From Thermopolyspora flexuosa (GTDB taxonomy: Bacteria; Actinomycetota; Actinomycetes; Streptosporangiales; Streptosporangiaceae), in assembly GCF_006716785.1 (NCBI RefSeq), contig NZ_VFPQ01000001.1, positions 1,550,001 through 1,614,000 of the forward strand: a stretch of 64,000 nucleotides of DNA. Reading direction: 5' to 3'. The notes under the pieces were generated by a model that worked only from the letters and a program-made list of their open reading frames with translations, searched no databases and was not told the DNA's origin. Shown here one piece after another: positions 47,421 through 54,939 of the stretch (positions within the stretch are counted from its first letter, which is position 1; every line of letters starts with the position of its first letter). A program made the position numbers and the translations under genes.

Positions 47421-49099
47421 CGCAGATCGGCCTCGTCGGCGCGCTGGACCCACTCGGCGAACGTCTCGCCCTCGGCGCGCTGCTTCTCGTAGTTGCGCAC
47501 CACGCGTTCGACGTAGTCGGGCAACGCCTTCGCCGTGGTCTTCAGGCCGCGCACCTTGCGGCCGAACCCGGAGTTGACGCCGAGCGAGCCGCCCAGGTGG
47601 ATCTGGAAGCCCTCGACCTGGCGTCCGTCCTCGTCGACGACGAGCTGGCCCTTGAGGCCGATGTCCGCGGTCTGGATGCGGGCGCAGGAGTTCGGGCAGC
47701 CGTTGACGTTGATGGTGAGCGGCTCGGCGAAGCCGGGCAGCCGCCGCTCCAGCTCGTCGATGAGCCGGCTCGCGGTGGCCTTGGTCTCGACGATCGCGAG
47801 CTTGCAGTACTCGATGCCGGTGCAGGCCATCGTCTGGCGGCGGAAGGTGCTCGGGTGCACCGGCAGGTCGGCGGCCTCCAGGTCGGCGACGATGTCGTCC
47901 ACCTTGTCCGGGGCGATGTCGAGGATGACCATCTTCTGCTCGGTGGTGGTGTGCACCCGGCGCGAGCCGTACCGCTCGGCGATGTCCGCGATCCGGTCGA
48001 GCCTGTCGGCGTCGAGCCGGCCGACCTTCGGGGCGAAGCCGACGTAGAAGTTGCCGTCCTTCTGCCGGTGCACGCCGACGTGGTCGCGGCGGCCGCCGCG
48101 CGGCGGCGCGGGCGCCGGGCCCTCGGGCAGCGCGTAGCCGAGGTACTCGCGCTCCAGCACCTCGCGGAACCGCTCGACGCCCCAGTCGTTGACGAGGAAC
48201 TTCAGCCGGGCGCGGTGGCGCAGCCGCCGGTAGCCGTAGTCGCGGAAGATGCCCGCGACGCCCGCCCAGACCTCGTGCACCCGCTCCGGCGCGACGAACA
48301 CGCCGAGGCGCTTGGCGAGCATCGGGTTGGTGGACAGGCCGCCGCCCACCCACAGGTCGTAGCCGCGCTCGCCGTCCTCGTTCACCACGCCGACGAACGC
48401 CACGTCGTTGATCTCGTGCACGGTGCAGTGCGCGGGGCAGCCGCTCACCGCGCTCTTGAACTTGCGCGGCAGGTTGGAGAACGCCTTGTCGCCGATGTAG
48501 CGGGAGCGGATGTCGGCGATCTGCGGCGAGGCGTCGATCACCTCGTCGGCGTCGATGCCGGCGAGCGGGCAGCCGATGATGACGCGCGGCGTGTCGCCGC
48601 AGGCCTCGGTGGTGTCGAGGCCGACCCGCTCCAGCGCCTCCCAGATCGCGGGCACCGACTCGATCTCCACCCAGTGGAGCTGGATGTTCTGCCGGTCGGT
48701 GATGTCGGCGGTGCCGCGGGCGTACCGGCGGGAGACGTCGGCGATGGTGCGGAGCTGGTCGACGGTGAGCCGGCCGCCGTCGATGCGGATGCGGAGCATG
48801 AAGTAGCGGTCGTCGAGCTCCTCCGGCTCGAGCACCGCGGTCTTGCCGCCGTCGATGCCGGGCCGCCGCTGGGTGTACAGGCCGTACCAGCGGAACCGGC
48901 CGCGCAGGTCGGCGGGGTCGATCGAGTCGAAGCCCCGCTTGGCGTAGATGTCGATGATGCGCTGCCGGACGTTGAGCCCGTCGTCGTTCTTCTTCAGCTC
49001 CTCGTTCTTGTTCAGCGGCTCTCGGTAGCCGAGCGCCCACTGACCCTCGCCGCGCGGGCGCTTGTGGTGGCGGCTTGCGGACCTAACCGGGGTTGTCAT
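47417..49099 (-). CDS. ferredoxin-dependent assimilatory sulfite/nitrite reductase
   Basis: Six-electron reductase for sulfite to sulfide (560 residues), probably SirA/NirA type, with ferredoxin as donor. Two pseudo-repeated halves: FMLRIRIDGGRLTVDQL, GTADITDRQNIQLHWV, IGCPLAGIDADEV and SGCPAHCTVHEIND in the first; NFYVGFAPKVGRL, VHTTTEQKMVILD, then the sirohaem/[4Fe-4S] ligands TMACTGIEYCKLAI and NVNGCPNSCARIQTADIG. The neighbours (cysH, chelatase) favour sulfite over nitrite. ATG 49099 has GGAGAAGGA five bases upstream. A short leader peptide frame lies 145 bases upstream and may control it. Confidence 0.94.
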   Translation of the reverse strand: MTTPVRSASRHHKRPRGEGQWALGYREPLNKNEELKKNDDGLNVRQRIIDIYAKRGFDSIDPADLRGRFRWYGLYTQRRPGIDGGKTAVLEPEELDDRYFMLRIRIDGGRLTVDQLRTIADVSRRYARGTADITDRQNIQLHWVEIESVPAIWEALERVGLDTTEACGDTPRVIIGCPLAGIDADEVIDASPQIADIRSRYIGDKAFSNLPRKFKSAVSGCPAHCTVHEINDVAFVGVVNEDGERGYDLWVGGGLSTNPMLAKRLGVFVAPERVHEVWAGVAGIFRDYGYRRLRHRARLKFLVNDWGVERFREVLEREYLGYALPEGPAPAPPRGGRRDHVGVHRQKDGNFYVGFAPKVGRLDADRLDRIADIAERYGSRRVHTTTEQKMVILDIAPDKVDDIVADLEAADLPVHPSTFRRQTMACTGIEYCKLAIVETKATASRLIDELERRLPGFAEPLTINVNGCPNSCARIQTADIGLKGQLVVDEDGRQVEGFQIHLGGSLGVNSGFGRKVRGLKTTAKALPDYVERVVRNYEKQRAEGETFAEWVQRADEADLR

Positions 49100-49243
49100 A
49101 GCGCGTCCTTCTCCGGGGGTAATGTCCGGTTTATCTGGCGCGCGGCTCGGCCGGTCCTCCCGGCTCACCGTTGAGGCCCGGGCGGGATGTGGGCATGAAG
49201 AAAGACGCCTGCCACGCGCCCAGAAATCGAAGATGGGCGACCG

Positions 49244-49327
49244 TCAGCGGGCGTCGATACAGATGGCGCTGCGGACACGCAGGAAGTCGACGTGACGGCG
49301 CACGACGAGAAGCGGGTCCACGGGCAT
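49244..49327 (-). CDS. sulfur-operon leader peptide (27 residues)
   Basis: ATG 49327 opens a 27-residue frame reading MPVDPLLVVRRHVDFLRV then RSAICIDAR and a stop. The RxHVDxxRVxSAIC core is the hallmark of short actinobacterial leader peptides that precede sulfur-assimilation genes. The single Cys near the end would let ribosome behaviour at that codon report Cys-tRNA supply, and so cysteine, to the downstream sulfite reductase operon. It ends 145 bases before the reductase start. It is too short for routine gene calling. Mechanism (attenuation or translational control) is inferred. Confidence 0.8.
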   Translation of the reverse strand: MPVDPLLVVRRHVDFLRVRSAICIDAR

Positions 49328-49568
49328 GTCTCGACGATACCGTGCGGTCCGCGGATCTCCAACGACGGGTCCACACTCTGGACACCCCGGCGTCAACCGC
49401 TCGGCCGTGACGCCTGGTACGTCACGGTGTATAGGGGGCGGTCGATGCCATCCGTTGCATAGAAGGTAAATAGGAAAGGCGACAAGGAAGCATGACGAAG
49501 GCGGGCGACGCTGAGGCTCCAGGGGGAAATCCCGTGGTCGTGCGCTACCCGGCGTCCGCTATCGTCTA

Positions 49569-49664
49569 AGGGTCGCGACTGGCGCTGACGCGCCCGCGCG
49601 GGCGCGTCGCAAGGTGGGGTACCACCGGGGAGCGAAACCACGTGGGGGCCGTGCGCCTGGGTCA
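49569..49664 (+). promoter_or_regulatory. ZTP (pfl) riboswitch
   Basis: Conserved blocks of the ZTP/ZMP riboswitch occur in order: GGTCGCGACTGGCG (49570-49583), a variable GC hairpin, GGTGGGGTACCACCGGGGAGC (in parts, from 49613), and GTGCGCCTGGGTCA (49651-49664). It ends 36 bases before glyA. The riboswitch senses ZTP/ZMP, which accumulate when 10-formyl-tetrahydrofolate runs short, and turns on one-carbon genes such as glyA. The blocks are seen; on/off mechanism is established for the family. Confidence 0.9.
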
Positions 49665-49700
49665 CCACGGAACGGGGACGAGAATCGAGGAAGGCGCATA

Positions 49701-50963
49701 GTGGCTGAGAGATCCCTGGCAACCGTCGATCCGGAAATCGCTGAGCTGATCAAGGCGGAGGAGCGGCGTCAGGCCGACACCGTCAAGCTCATTCCGTCGG
49801 AGAACTACGTCTCGCGGGCCGTGCTCGAGGCGACCGGAACCGTGCTGACGAACAAGTACTCCGAGGGATACCCCGGACGGCGCTACTACGAGGGCCAGCA
49901 GGTCATCGACCAGATCGAGACGCTCGCGATCGAGCGGGCCAAGGCCCTGTTCGGAGTGCGGCACGCCAACGTGCAGCCGTACTCGGGATCGCCGGCCAAC
50001 CTGGCCGTCTACACGGCGTTCGCGAACCCGGGTGACACGGTCATGGGCATGGGCCTGCCGTTCGGCGGCCACCTCACCCACGGCTGGACGGTGTCGGTCA
50101 CCGGCAAGTGGTTCAACGCGGTCCGGTACGGCGTGCGCCGCGACACCGGCCGCATCGACATGGACGAGGTCCGCGAGCTCGCCCTTCAGCACCGGCCCAA
50201 GCTGATCTTCGCGGGCGGCACCGCGATCCCGCGCACCATCGACTTCGGGGCGTTCGCCGAGATCGCCCGGGAGGTGGGCGCGGTGCTCGTCGCCGACATC
50301 GCGCACATCGCCGGCCTCGTGGTGGGCGGTGCCCACCCCACGCCGGTGGGCCACGCGGACGTGATCTCCACCACGACGCACAAGACGCTGCGCGGGCCGC
50401 GCGGCGCCATGCTGCTCACCGACTCCGACGAGTACGCGGCCGCGCTCAACAAGGCCGTCTTCCCCGGCCTGCAGGGCGGCCCGCACAACCACACCACCGC
50501 GGCGATCGCGGTGGCGCTCAAGGAGGCGGCGACCGAGGAGTTCAAGGCCTACGCCCACCAGGTGGTGGCGAACGCCCGGGCGCTCGCCGAGGAGCTGCTC
50601 GCCCGCGGCTTCGACCTGGTGTCCGGCGGCACGGACAACCACCTGATCCTCATCGACCTCACCTCCAAGGGCGTGGCCGGCAAGCCCGCCGCGCAGGCGC
50701 TCGACCGGGCCGGGCTGGAGGCGAACTACAACACCGTGCCGTTCGACCCGCGCAAGCCGTTCGACCCGTCGGGTCTGCGCATCGGCACCCCGTCGGTGAC
50801 CAGCCGCGGCATGCGCGAGCCCGAGATGCGGCAGATCGCCGCCTGGATGGACGAGGTCATCACCGCGCTCGCCAAGGGCGACCCGGAGGAGACGATCGCC
50901 CGCGTGCACCGCGAGGTGAGCGAGCTCACCGCCAAGTTCCCCACGCCGGGCCTCGACTGCTGA
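49701..50963 (+). CDS. glyA: serine hydroxymethyltransferase
   Basis: Interconverts serine and glycine with tetrahydrofolate, the main source of one-carbon units; PLP enzyme, 420 residues. Motifs: KLIPSENYVSRAVLEATG, NKYSEGYPGRRYYEG, ADIAHIAGLVVGG, the PLP Lys228 in STTTHKTLRGPRGAM, FPGLQGGPHNH and RIGTPSVTSRGM. GTG 49701 is chosen for GAGGAAGG six bases upstream and the family N-terminus; the frame is open to 49614 inside the riboswitch. Controlled by the ZTP riboswitch upstream. Hairpin terminator follows. Confidence 0.97.
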   Translation: MAERSLATVDPEIAELIKAEERRQADTVKLIPSENYVSRAVLEATGTVLTNKYSEGYPGRRYYEGQQVIDQIETLAIERAKALFGVRHANVQPYSGSPANLAVYTAFANPGDTVMGMGLPFGGHLTHGWTVSVTGKWFNAVRYGVRRDTGRIDMDEVRELALQHRPKLIFAGGTAIPRTIDFGAFAEIAREVGAVLVADIAHIAGLVVGGAHPTPVGHADVISTTTHKTLRGPRGAMLLTDSDEYAAALNKAVFPGLQGGPHNHTTAAIAVALKEAATEEFKAYAHQVVANARALAEELLARGFDLVSGGTDNHLILIDLTSKGVAGKPAAQALDRAGLEANYNTVPFDPRKPFDPSGLRIGTPSVTSRGMREPEMRQIAAWMDEVITALAKGDPEETIARVHREVSELTAKFPTPGLDC

Positions 50964-50980
50964 CGTACGGACATCCGCGC

Positions 50981-51022
50981 AGCGCCCCGGCCGCCCGGCT
51001 CGTCCGCGGTGGCCGGGGCGCT
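50981..51022. terminator. hairpin terminator after glyA
   Basis: AGCGCCCCGGCC and GGCCGGGGCGCT pair perfectly (12 bp) around an 18-base loop, 18 bases after the glyA stop. There is no T-run, which is usual in this GC range. Confidence 0.7.
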
Positions 51023-51259
51023 CGCGTCGTCGTGGCCCTGGTGGGCGCGGGGCCGGGGATCGCGACGGCGGGAAATACGGTTGCCGCCCGGGTGCCGGGG
51101 CGGCTAGCGTCCTGATGTCGTCGCGGCAGGCGCGGAACCGAAGGGAGTGAGGACATATGCGGGCCGGACTCGGCATGCCCGTGGATCCGTCCGTCCTCCC
51201 GGGTGCCCGCCGGAGCTGAGCGCGCAGGGCACCCGGCTCATCCCGAAGGGTGTCCTACG

Positions 51260-52387
51260 TTGACCACTCCTGGTTTCGATCTTCCTTTGGATCTTCGCCG
51301 CCTCGGCTGGACCGGCTCGCTCGCCGCGGACCTTCCCGCCGGAACCGTCCCGGCCCGCGTGGCCCGCGTCGACCGCGGCGCCGCGGAGGTGATCACCGCC
51401 GACGGCCCCCGCCGCGTACGGTTCGGCGCCCGGGTGCGCCGGGCCGCCGCCGCGGACCCGGTCGCGCTCCCATGCGTGGGGGACTGGGCCGCGCTCGCCC
51501 CGCTCCCGGCCGAGGACGTGGCCGGCGACGGCTTCGAGCTTGCGGAGGTGCTGCCGCGCCGCACCGCGATCGTGCGCGGCGGTGTCGCCCGGCCCTCGCG
51601 CGGCGGCCTGTCCGGCGACTCCACCGGTCAGGTGCTCGCCGCCAACGTCGACGTGGTCTTCGTCGCCGAGCCGGCCCGCCACGGCCCGGACCCGGCGAAC
51701 CTCGGCCGGATCGAACGGCTGCTCGCCCTCGCCTGGGAGAGCGGCGGCACCCCGGTCGTGCTCATCACCAAGGCCGACCTCGCCGGCGACGCGCTGCCCG
51801 GCCTGCTCGAGGAGGTGGCGCGGACGGCGCCCGGCGTGGACGTGCACGCGGTCGCCGCCCGGGCCGGGGAGGGGGTGGCGGCGGTGCGCGGCCATATCGG
51901 CGGGTCCCGCACGGCCGTCGTGCTCGGCCCGTCCGGCGCGGGCAAGTCCACCCTCGTCAACGCGCTCGCCGGGGAGGAGGTGATGCCGACCCGGCAGGTG
52001 CGGGCCCGCGACGGCCGGGGACGGCACACCACCGTGCACCGCGAGCTCATCCCGCTGCCCGGGGGCGGCCTGATCATCGACACGCCGGGCATCCGCCGGG
52101 TCGGCCTCTACGAGACGGGGGAGGGCGTCGATCGCGTCTTCGCCGAGGTCGACGAGCTCGCGGCCGGCTGCCGGTTCTCCGACTGCGCGCACGAGAGCGA
52201 GCCGGGATGTGCGGTCCTCGCCGCGATCGAGTCCGGCGAGCTTCCGCCGCGCCGGCTGGAGAGCTGGCGGAAACTGCGGCGCGAGGCCGAGTGGATGGCG
52301 AGCCGTACCGACGCGCGCCTGCGCGGCGAGCAGGCCCGCAGGTGGAAGGTGATCACCAAGGCGATGCGCGGCCGCAACCGACCCTGA
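51260..52387 (+). CDS. rsgA: ribosome small-subunit-dependent GTPase (RsgA)
   Basis: Circularly permuted GTPase assisting late 30S maturation, 375 residues. An N-terminal OB-like part (PARVARVDRGAAEVITADG) comes first. The G motifs run in permuted order G4-G1-G3: VLITKADLAG, then GPSGAGKSTLVNALAG (P-loop), GRGRHTTVHRELIPL (switch), DTPGIRRVGL. The C-terminal zinc site is CRFSDCAHESEPGC. TTG 51260 is selected because AAGGGTG lies eight bases upstream and the product then starts like family members (LTTPGFDLPLDLRRLGW); the upstream ATG at 51203 has no support. Confidence 0.93.
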   Translation: MTTPGFDLPLDLRRLGWTGSLAADLPAGTVPARVARVDRGAAEVITADGPRRVRFGARVRRAAAADPVALPCVGDWAALAPLPAEDVAGDGFELAEVLPRRTAIVRGGVARPSRGGLSGDSTGQVLAANVDVVFVAEPARHGPDPANLGRIERLLALAWESGGTPVVLITKADLAGDALPGLLEEVARTAPGVDVHAVAARAGEGVAAVRGHIGGSRTAVVLGPSGAGKSTLVNALAGEEVMPTRQVRARDGRGRHTTVHRELIPLPGGGLIIDTPGIRRVGLYETGEGVDRVFAEVDELAAGCRFSDCAHESEPGCAVLAAIESGELPPRRLESWRKLRREAEWMASRTDARLRGEQARRWKVITKAMRGRNRP

Positions 52388-53018
52388 TCCGGGTGCCGCG
52401 TGGCCCCGGCCGCCCGGACCGCCCGGGAGGCCGGGGCGGCGTGGGCAGGCCGGGGCCGCGGAGGGTCATGGTCCGGCCGCCGGGGAACGGCCGTCGGCCG
52501 AGGGCCGCGGCGCGGGCACGCCCGAGCACGCGACGGCGAGGTCATGGCGGGAGGCGGCGCGACCCGGGACGGGGAGACGTCCCGGCCATGGCCCAAGCCG
52601 CCGGGCGGGAAACTCCGCATGACCGTACCGGCCGCCCGGGGCCGTGGCCTTGGGCGCGGGCGGCGCGATGCTCGGGTGGCCCGCGGTACGGACCGCTCGT
52701 GCCGTACCGTCGCCGATGCCCGTGACCTCGGTCCGCCGGGGCGGCGGCGAGGACCGGTGCGACGGAAACGCCTACCCCGCCGTGATTTTCGTCGCCTCAG
52801 ACCGGTTTCCGATCGCGCCGAGGGTGGTATGAACACCTCGACCCGCCCTCCGGCGGCGCCGACCGGATCGCAGTGGCGTGCCGGAGGAGCCTGGCTCGGA
52901 TGTGGCGGACCGGTTGAAGGCGAGGTGGTGCGGGGCAGGCGGAAGTGACCATGTGGCCGCCGCGCAGGCGCAACGACCACATGATCACAAGCAGCTGGGT
53001 GTGCCGGGGATGGACGGC
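52388..53018. other. ~630-bp stretch without a supported gene
   Basis: A GC hairpin (52403-52411 with 52429-52437) just after rsgA looks like its terminator. Long plus-strand frames here are Arg/Gly-rich, have no ribosome binding site and match nothing. Near the end, CATGTGG (52950-52956) and CCACATG (52977-52983) form a short inverted repeat close to the 3' end of the Wbl gene and may end its transcript. Confidence 0.55.
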
Positions 53019-53330
53019 TCAGGCAGCGCTGATGCCCGCGCTCGCCGCGCGGCGCATGCGACGCCGGCGCTCGGAAGCCCGCTCGTCCTCGTTGAGGCCG
53101 CCCCACGTGCCGTACTTCTCCGGCCGCGACAGGGCGTAGTCAAGGCATTCGACGCGGACGGGGCACTGGGCGCAGATGGCCTTGGCCTTGCGCTCGCGCA
53201 CCTCGCGCTCGGGCTGCCGCTCGCCATCGGGCCCGAAGAAAAGCACAAGGTCCTCTCCCCGGCACGCGGCATCATCCTGCCATCCCCAACTGGGGCGGGG
53301 GCGGGCGATCTGCCGACGTACCTGAGACAT
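53019..53330 (-). CDS. WhiB-like (Wbl) iron-sulfur transcription regulator
   Basis: A 103-residue Wbl protein. The four cluster Cys are C23, C53, C56 and C62 (ACRGEDLVLFFG, ICAQCPVRVEC); the turn YGTWGGLNEDERASERRRR with its basic tail is the DNA/sigma-factor region. Wbl proteins carry a redox-sensitive [4Fe-4S] cluster and act with the principal sigma factor in development, redox or antibiotic responses. Which paralogue this is (WhiB1-WhiB7 or Wbl group) I cannot say. ATG 53330 has AAGGTGG seven bases upstream; the 80 bases before it are AT-rich, as in a promoter. It is isolated from other regulatory genes. Confidence 0.93.
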   Translation of the reverse strand: MSQVRRQIARPRPSWGWQDDAACRGEDLVLFFGPDGERQPEREVRERKAKAICAQCPVRVECLDYALSRPEKYGTWGGLNEDERASERRRRMRRAASAGISAA

Positions 53331-53412
53331 GAGACAACCACCTTAGGTTGAGAGGTATTTCGTATTTATGCCGCATTGGAGCTTACTGGCGTCCCTGTTT
53401 CCAACGCCGGAA

Positions 53413-54417
53413 TTAGCCGTGATGTTCCCCGCTCCCGGAGGAGCTGAAGGCCAGGGCGTACTGGTCAGGGTCGAGCCTGTCCAGTGAGGCCAGCCGGTAG
53501 GTGGTGATCGTCTCGGCGCAAGCCGTTCCGCATGGTGGGGTGAACACCGTGCGCTCGACCACAACCCGATACCGCGCGCCGCCGCTGGAGACAACGATCT
53601 CAGTGGCGTCGCCGTCAGGCCTGGAGGATTCCACGGCCACTCCGCCTACCGAGAGCTCACCCGTCAGGGAACGGACGAAGTGCTCGGCGGCCTGCAGTGG
53701 CTCAGGGATGCCTGCGCGTCCCCGGAAACGGTCGAGAACGACCTCGCCGCGCCGGTACGCGCTCGCCGCCGCGATCGCAGCAGCCTGAGACATGCTGCCG
53801 TAGTAGAGGCCGTGTGGCAAGCATACGAGGTTGGCGGCGTAGCGATCGCCGCCAACATGTGACGTTTCCCATACCAGGCCCGGTAGTTCCGCGCCCAGTG
53901 CCCTCGCCAGCGGCAGTCCAATGCGGGCACAGCACGCGTTGCGCTTGGCGTGCGTGCAGACCAGAAATACCGGCTCGTCCCTCAGTATGCAGGACTCCGG
54001 AACCACTCCGTGCACGAGAGACCGCAGGTCAAGATCCCTAAGGTCCGCGAACCGGCCCTCCGCGAGCCACGGCCGGTCGCCCACCGCGTACGCGACCAGC
54101 ACGTGGAAGGGCTTTCCGGCGTCGCCGGCCGTCGCCTCGGACGCCGTTCCGGCAACAGGATTCGCTCTGCGCGAACGCCGCTCCCCGGGCCTGCGGATGA
54201 GCTGGACCCGTACCCCGAGCTCCTCGGCGCGCCGGACCAGGTCGGCGAGCGACTCCGGAAGCGCGCTCTCCGCCACCGAGCGGGCCCACGGCCCGGGGTG
54301 CTCCACCAGCACCCAGTACCGCGCTCCGACCGTGGCACTGGCGAAGAGCGGAACGCTCCCCGTGTGACACCCCGTGGGATGGTCACAACCCCTGGCCCGC
54401 GGCGCGCTCTCGAACAA
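53413..54417 (-). CDS. sucrase/ferredoxin-like [2Fe-2S] protein, iron-regulated
   Basis: A 334-residue member of the sucrase ferredoxin-like (thioredoxin-fold ferredoxin) family. The second half of the family core is intact: FLVCTHAKRNACCARIGLPLAR supplies cluster Cys, and VWETSHVGGDRYAANLVCLPHGLYYG is the conserved His/Gly block. The C-terminal ~90 residues contain another Cys pair (PPCGTACAETI). TTG 54417 is proposed because GGGGGAAG stands four bases upstream; GTG 54354 is an alternative. A near-perfect DtxR/IdeR box lies 27 bases upstream, so expression is expected only under iron starvation. A role in reducing ferric siderophores or in electron supply is plausible but unproved. Confidence 0.88.
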   Translation of the reverse strand: MFESAPRARGCDHPTGCHTGSVPLFASATVGARYWVLVEHPGPWARSVAESALPESLADLVRRAEELGVRVQLIRRPGERRSRRANPVAGTASEATAGDAGKPFHVLVAYAVGDRPWLAEGRFADLRDLDLRSLVHGVVPESCILRDEPVFLVCTHAKRNACCARIGLPLARALGAELPGLVWETSHVGGDRYAANLVCLPHGLYYGSMSQAAAIAAASAYRRGEVVLDRFRGRAGIPEPLQAAEHFVRSLTGELSVGGVAVESSRPDGDATEIVVSSGGARYRVVVERTVFTPPCGTACAETITTYRLASLDRLDPDQYALAFSSSGSGEHHG

Positions 54418-54443
54418 CGGCTTCCCCCGAATCGGCAGACTGC

Positions 54444-54462
54444 TTAGGTAAGACTAACCTAA
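54444..54462. promoter_or_regulatory. DtxR/IdeR iron box
   Basis: TTAGGTAAGACTAACCTAA matches the 19-base iron-box consensus TTAGGTWAGSCTWACCTAA at all but one position and is nearly a perfect dyad. It is 27 bases before the sucrase/ferredoxin-like start, where a bound repressor would block transcription when iron is plentiful. Confidence 0.9.
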
Positions 54463-54939
54463 CGCCTCTGGCACTGTTCTGCCCCCTCGACCCCCAACAA
54501 CACCTCCCGGTTTCTCAAATCACCTCGGCTGCCCCGATCCGGCGGCCGGAAACGGGCCGCTCGCGTCAGACCCGCCGCCACGCCCGGGAGCGCACCCCGG
54601 TGAGCCACCCGTGGGTACGGGCCCTCGTGGGCCGCTGGGAGGCGCTGAGAGGCCGTCTCGGGGGCCGGCGACGGGCGTGCCGGGGATCGAGCCGTACGCC
54701 GCCGGACGGGCGCTCTGGCGGGATCACGCGGCGGAGATCGGCGAGAGCCTCGCCGTCCGGGTTCCGGGGCGCGCCGCGGAGGACATGGAAACGATCATGG
54801 AGTACCTTTCCCGGGCGCGCCGGGAACACGGGCCCGGGCGGGCCGGTGCGCCGGCCGGTGACGTGGCCGGGTGAGGCCGGGCGGACGCCTGGTTTGAGCG
54901 GATCTTCGATTTCGCCGCGATTCGCGGCATTGCCGGGCC
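54463..54939. other. intergenic stretch holding only one possible small gene
   Basis: Between the iron box and the metallophosphoesterase start there is no confident gene. The only protein-like frame is at 54677-54874 (plus), listed separately. The region just before 54940 is AT-richer and should contain the promoter of the next gene. Confidence 0.5.
54677..54874 (+). CDS. possible small protein, 65 residues, unknown
   Basis: A GTG at 54677 opens a 65-residue frame whose middle looks protein-like: IEPYAAGRALWRDHAAEIGE followed by AAEDMETIMEYLSRARREHG, two amphipathic acidic helices, with codons using G or C at third positions. There is no clear ribosome binding site and I do not recognise the family. 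The longer frame from 54611 adds an unconvincing Arg/Gly segment. It could also be the remnant of a larger gene. Confidence 0.35.
   Translation: MPGIEPYAAGRALWRDHAAEIGESLAVRVPGRAAEDMETIMEYLSRARREHGPGRAGAPAGDVAG

Noticed and set aside
52400-52948. 182-residue plus-strand frame after rsgA
   Set aside because: Low-complexity Arg/Gly composition, no ribosome binding site; the region begins with the rsgA terminator.
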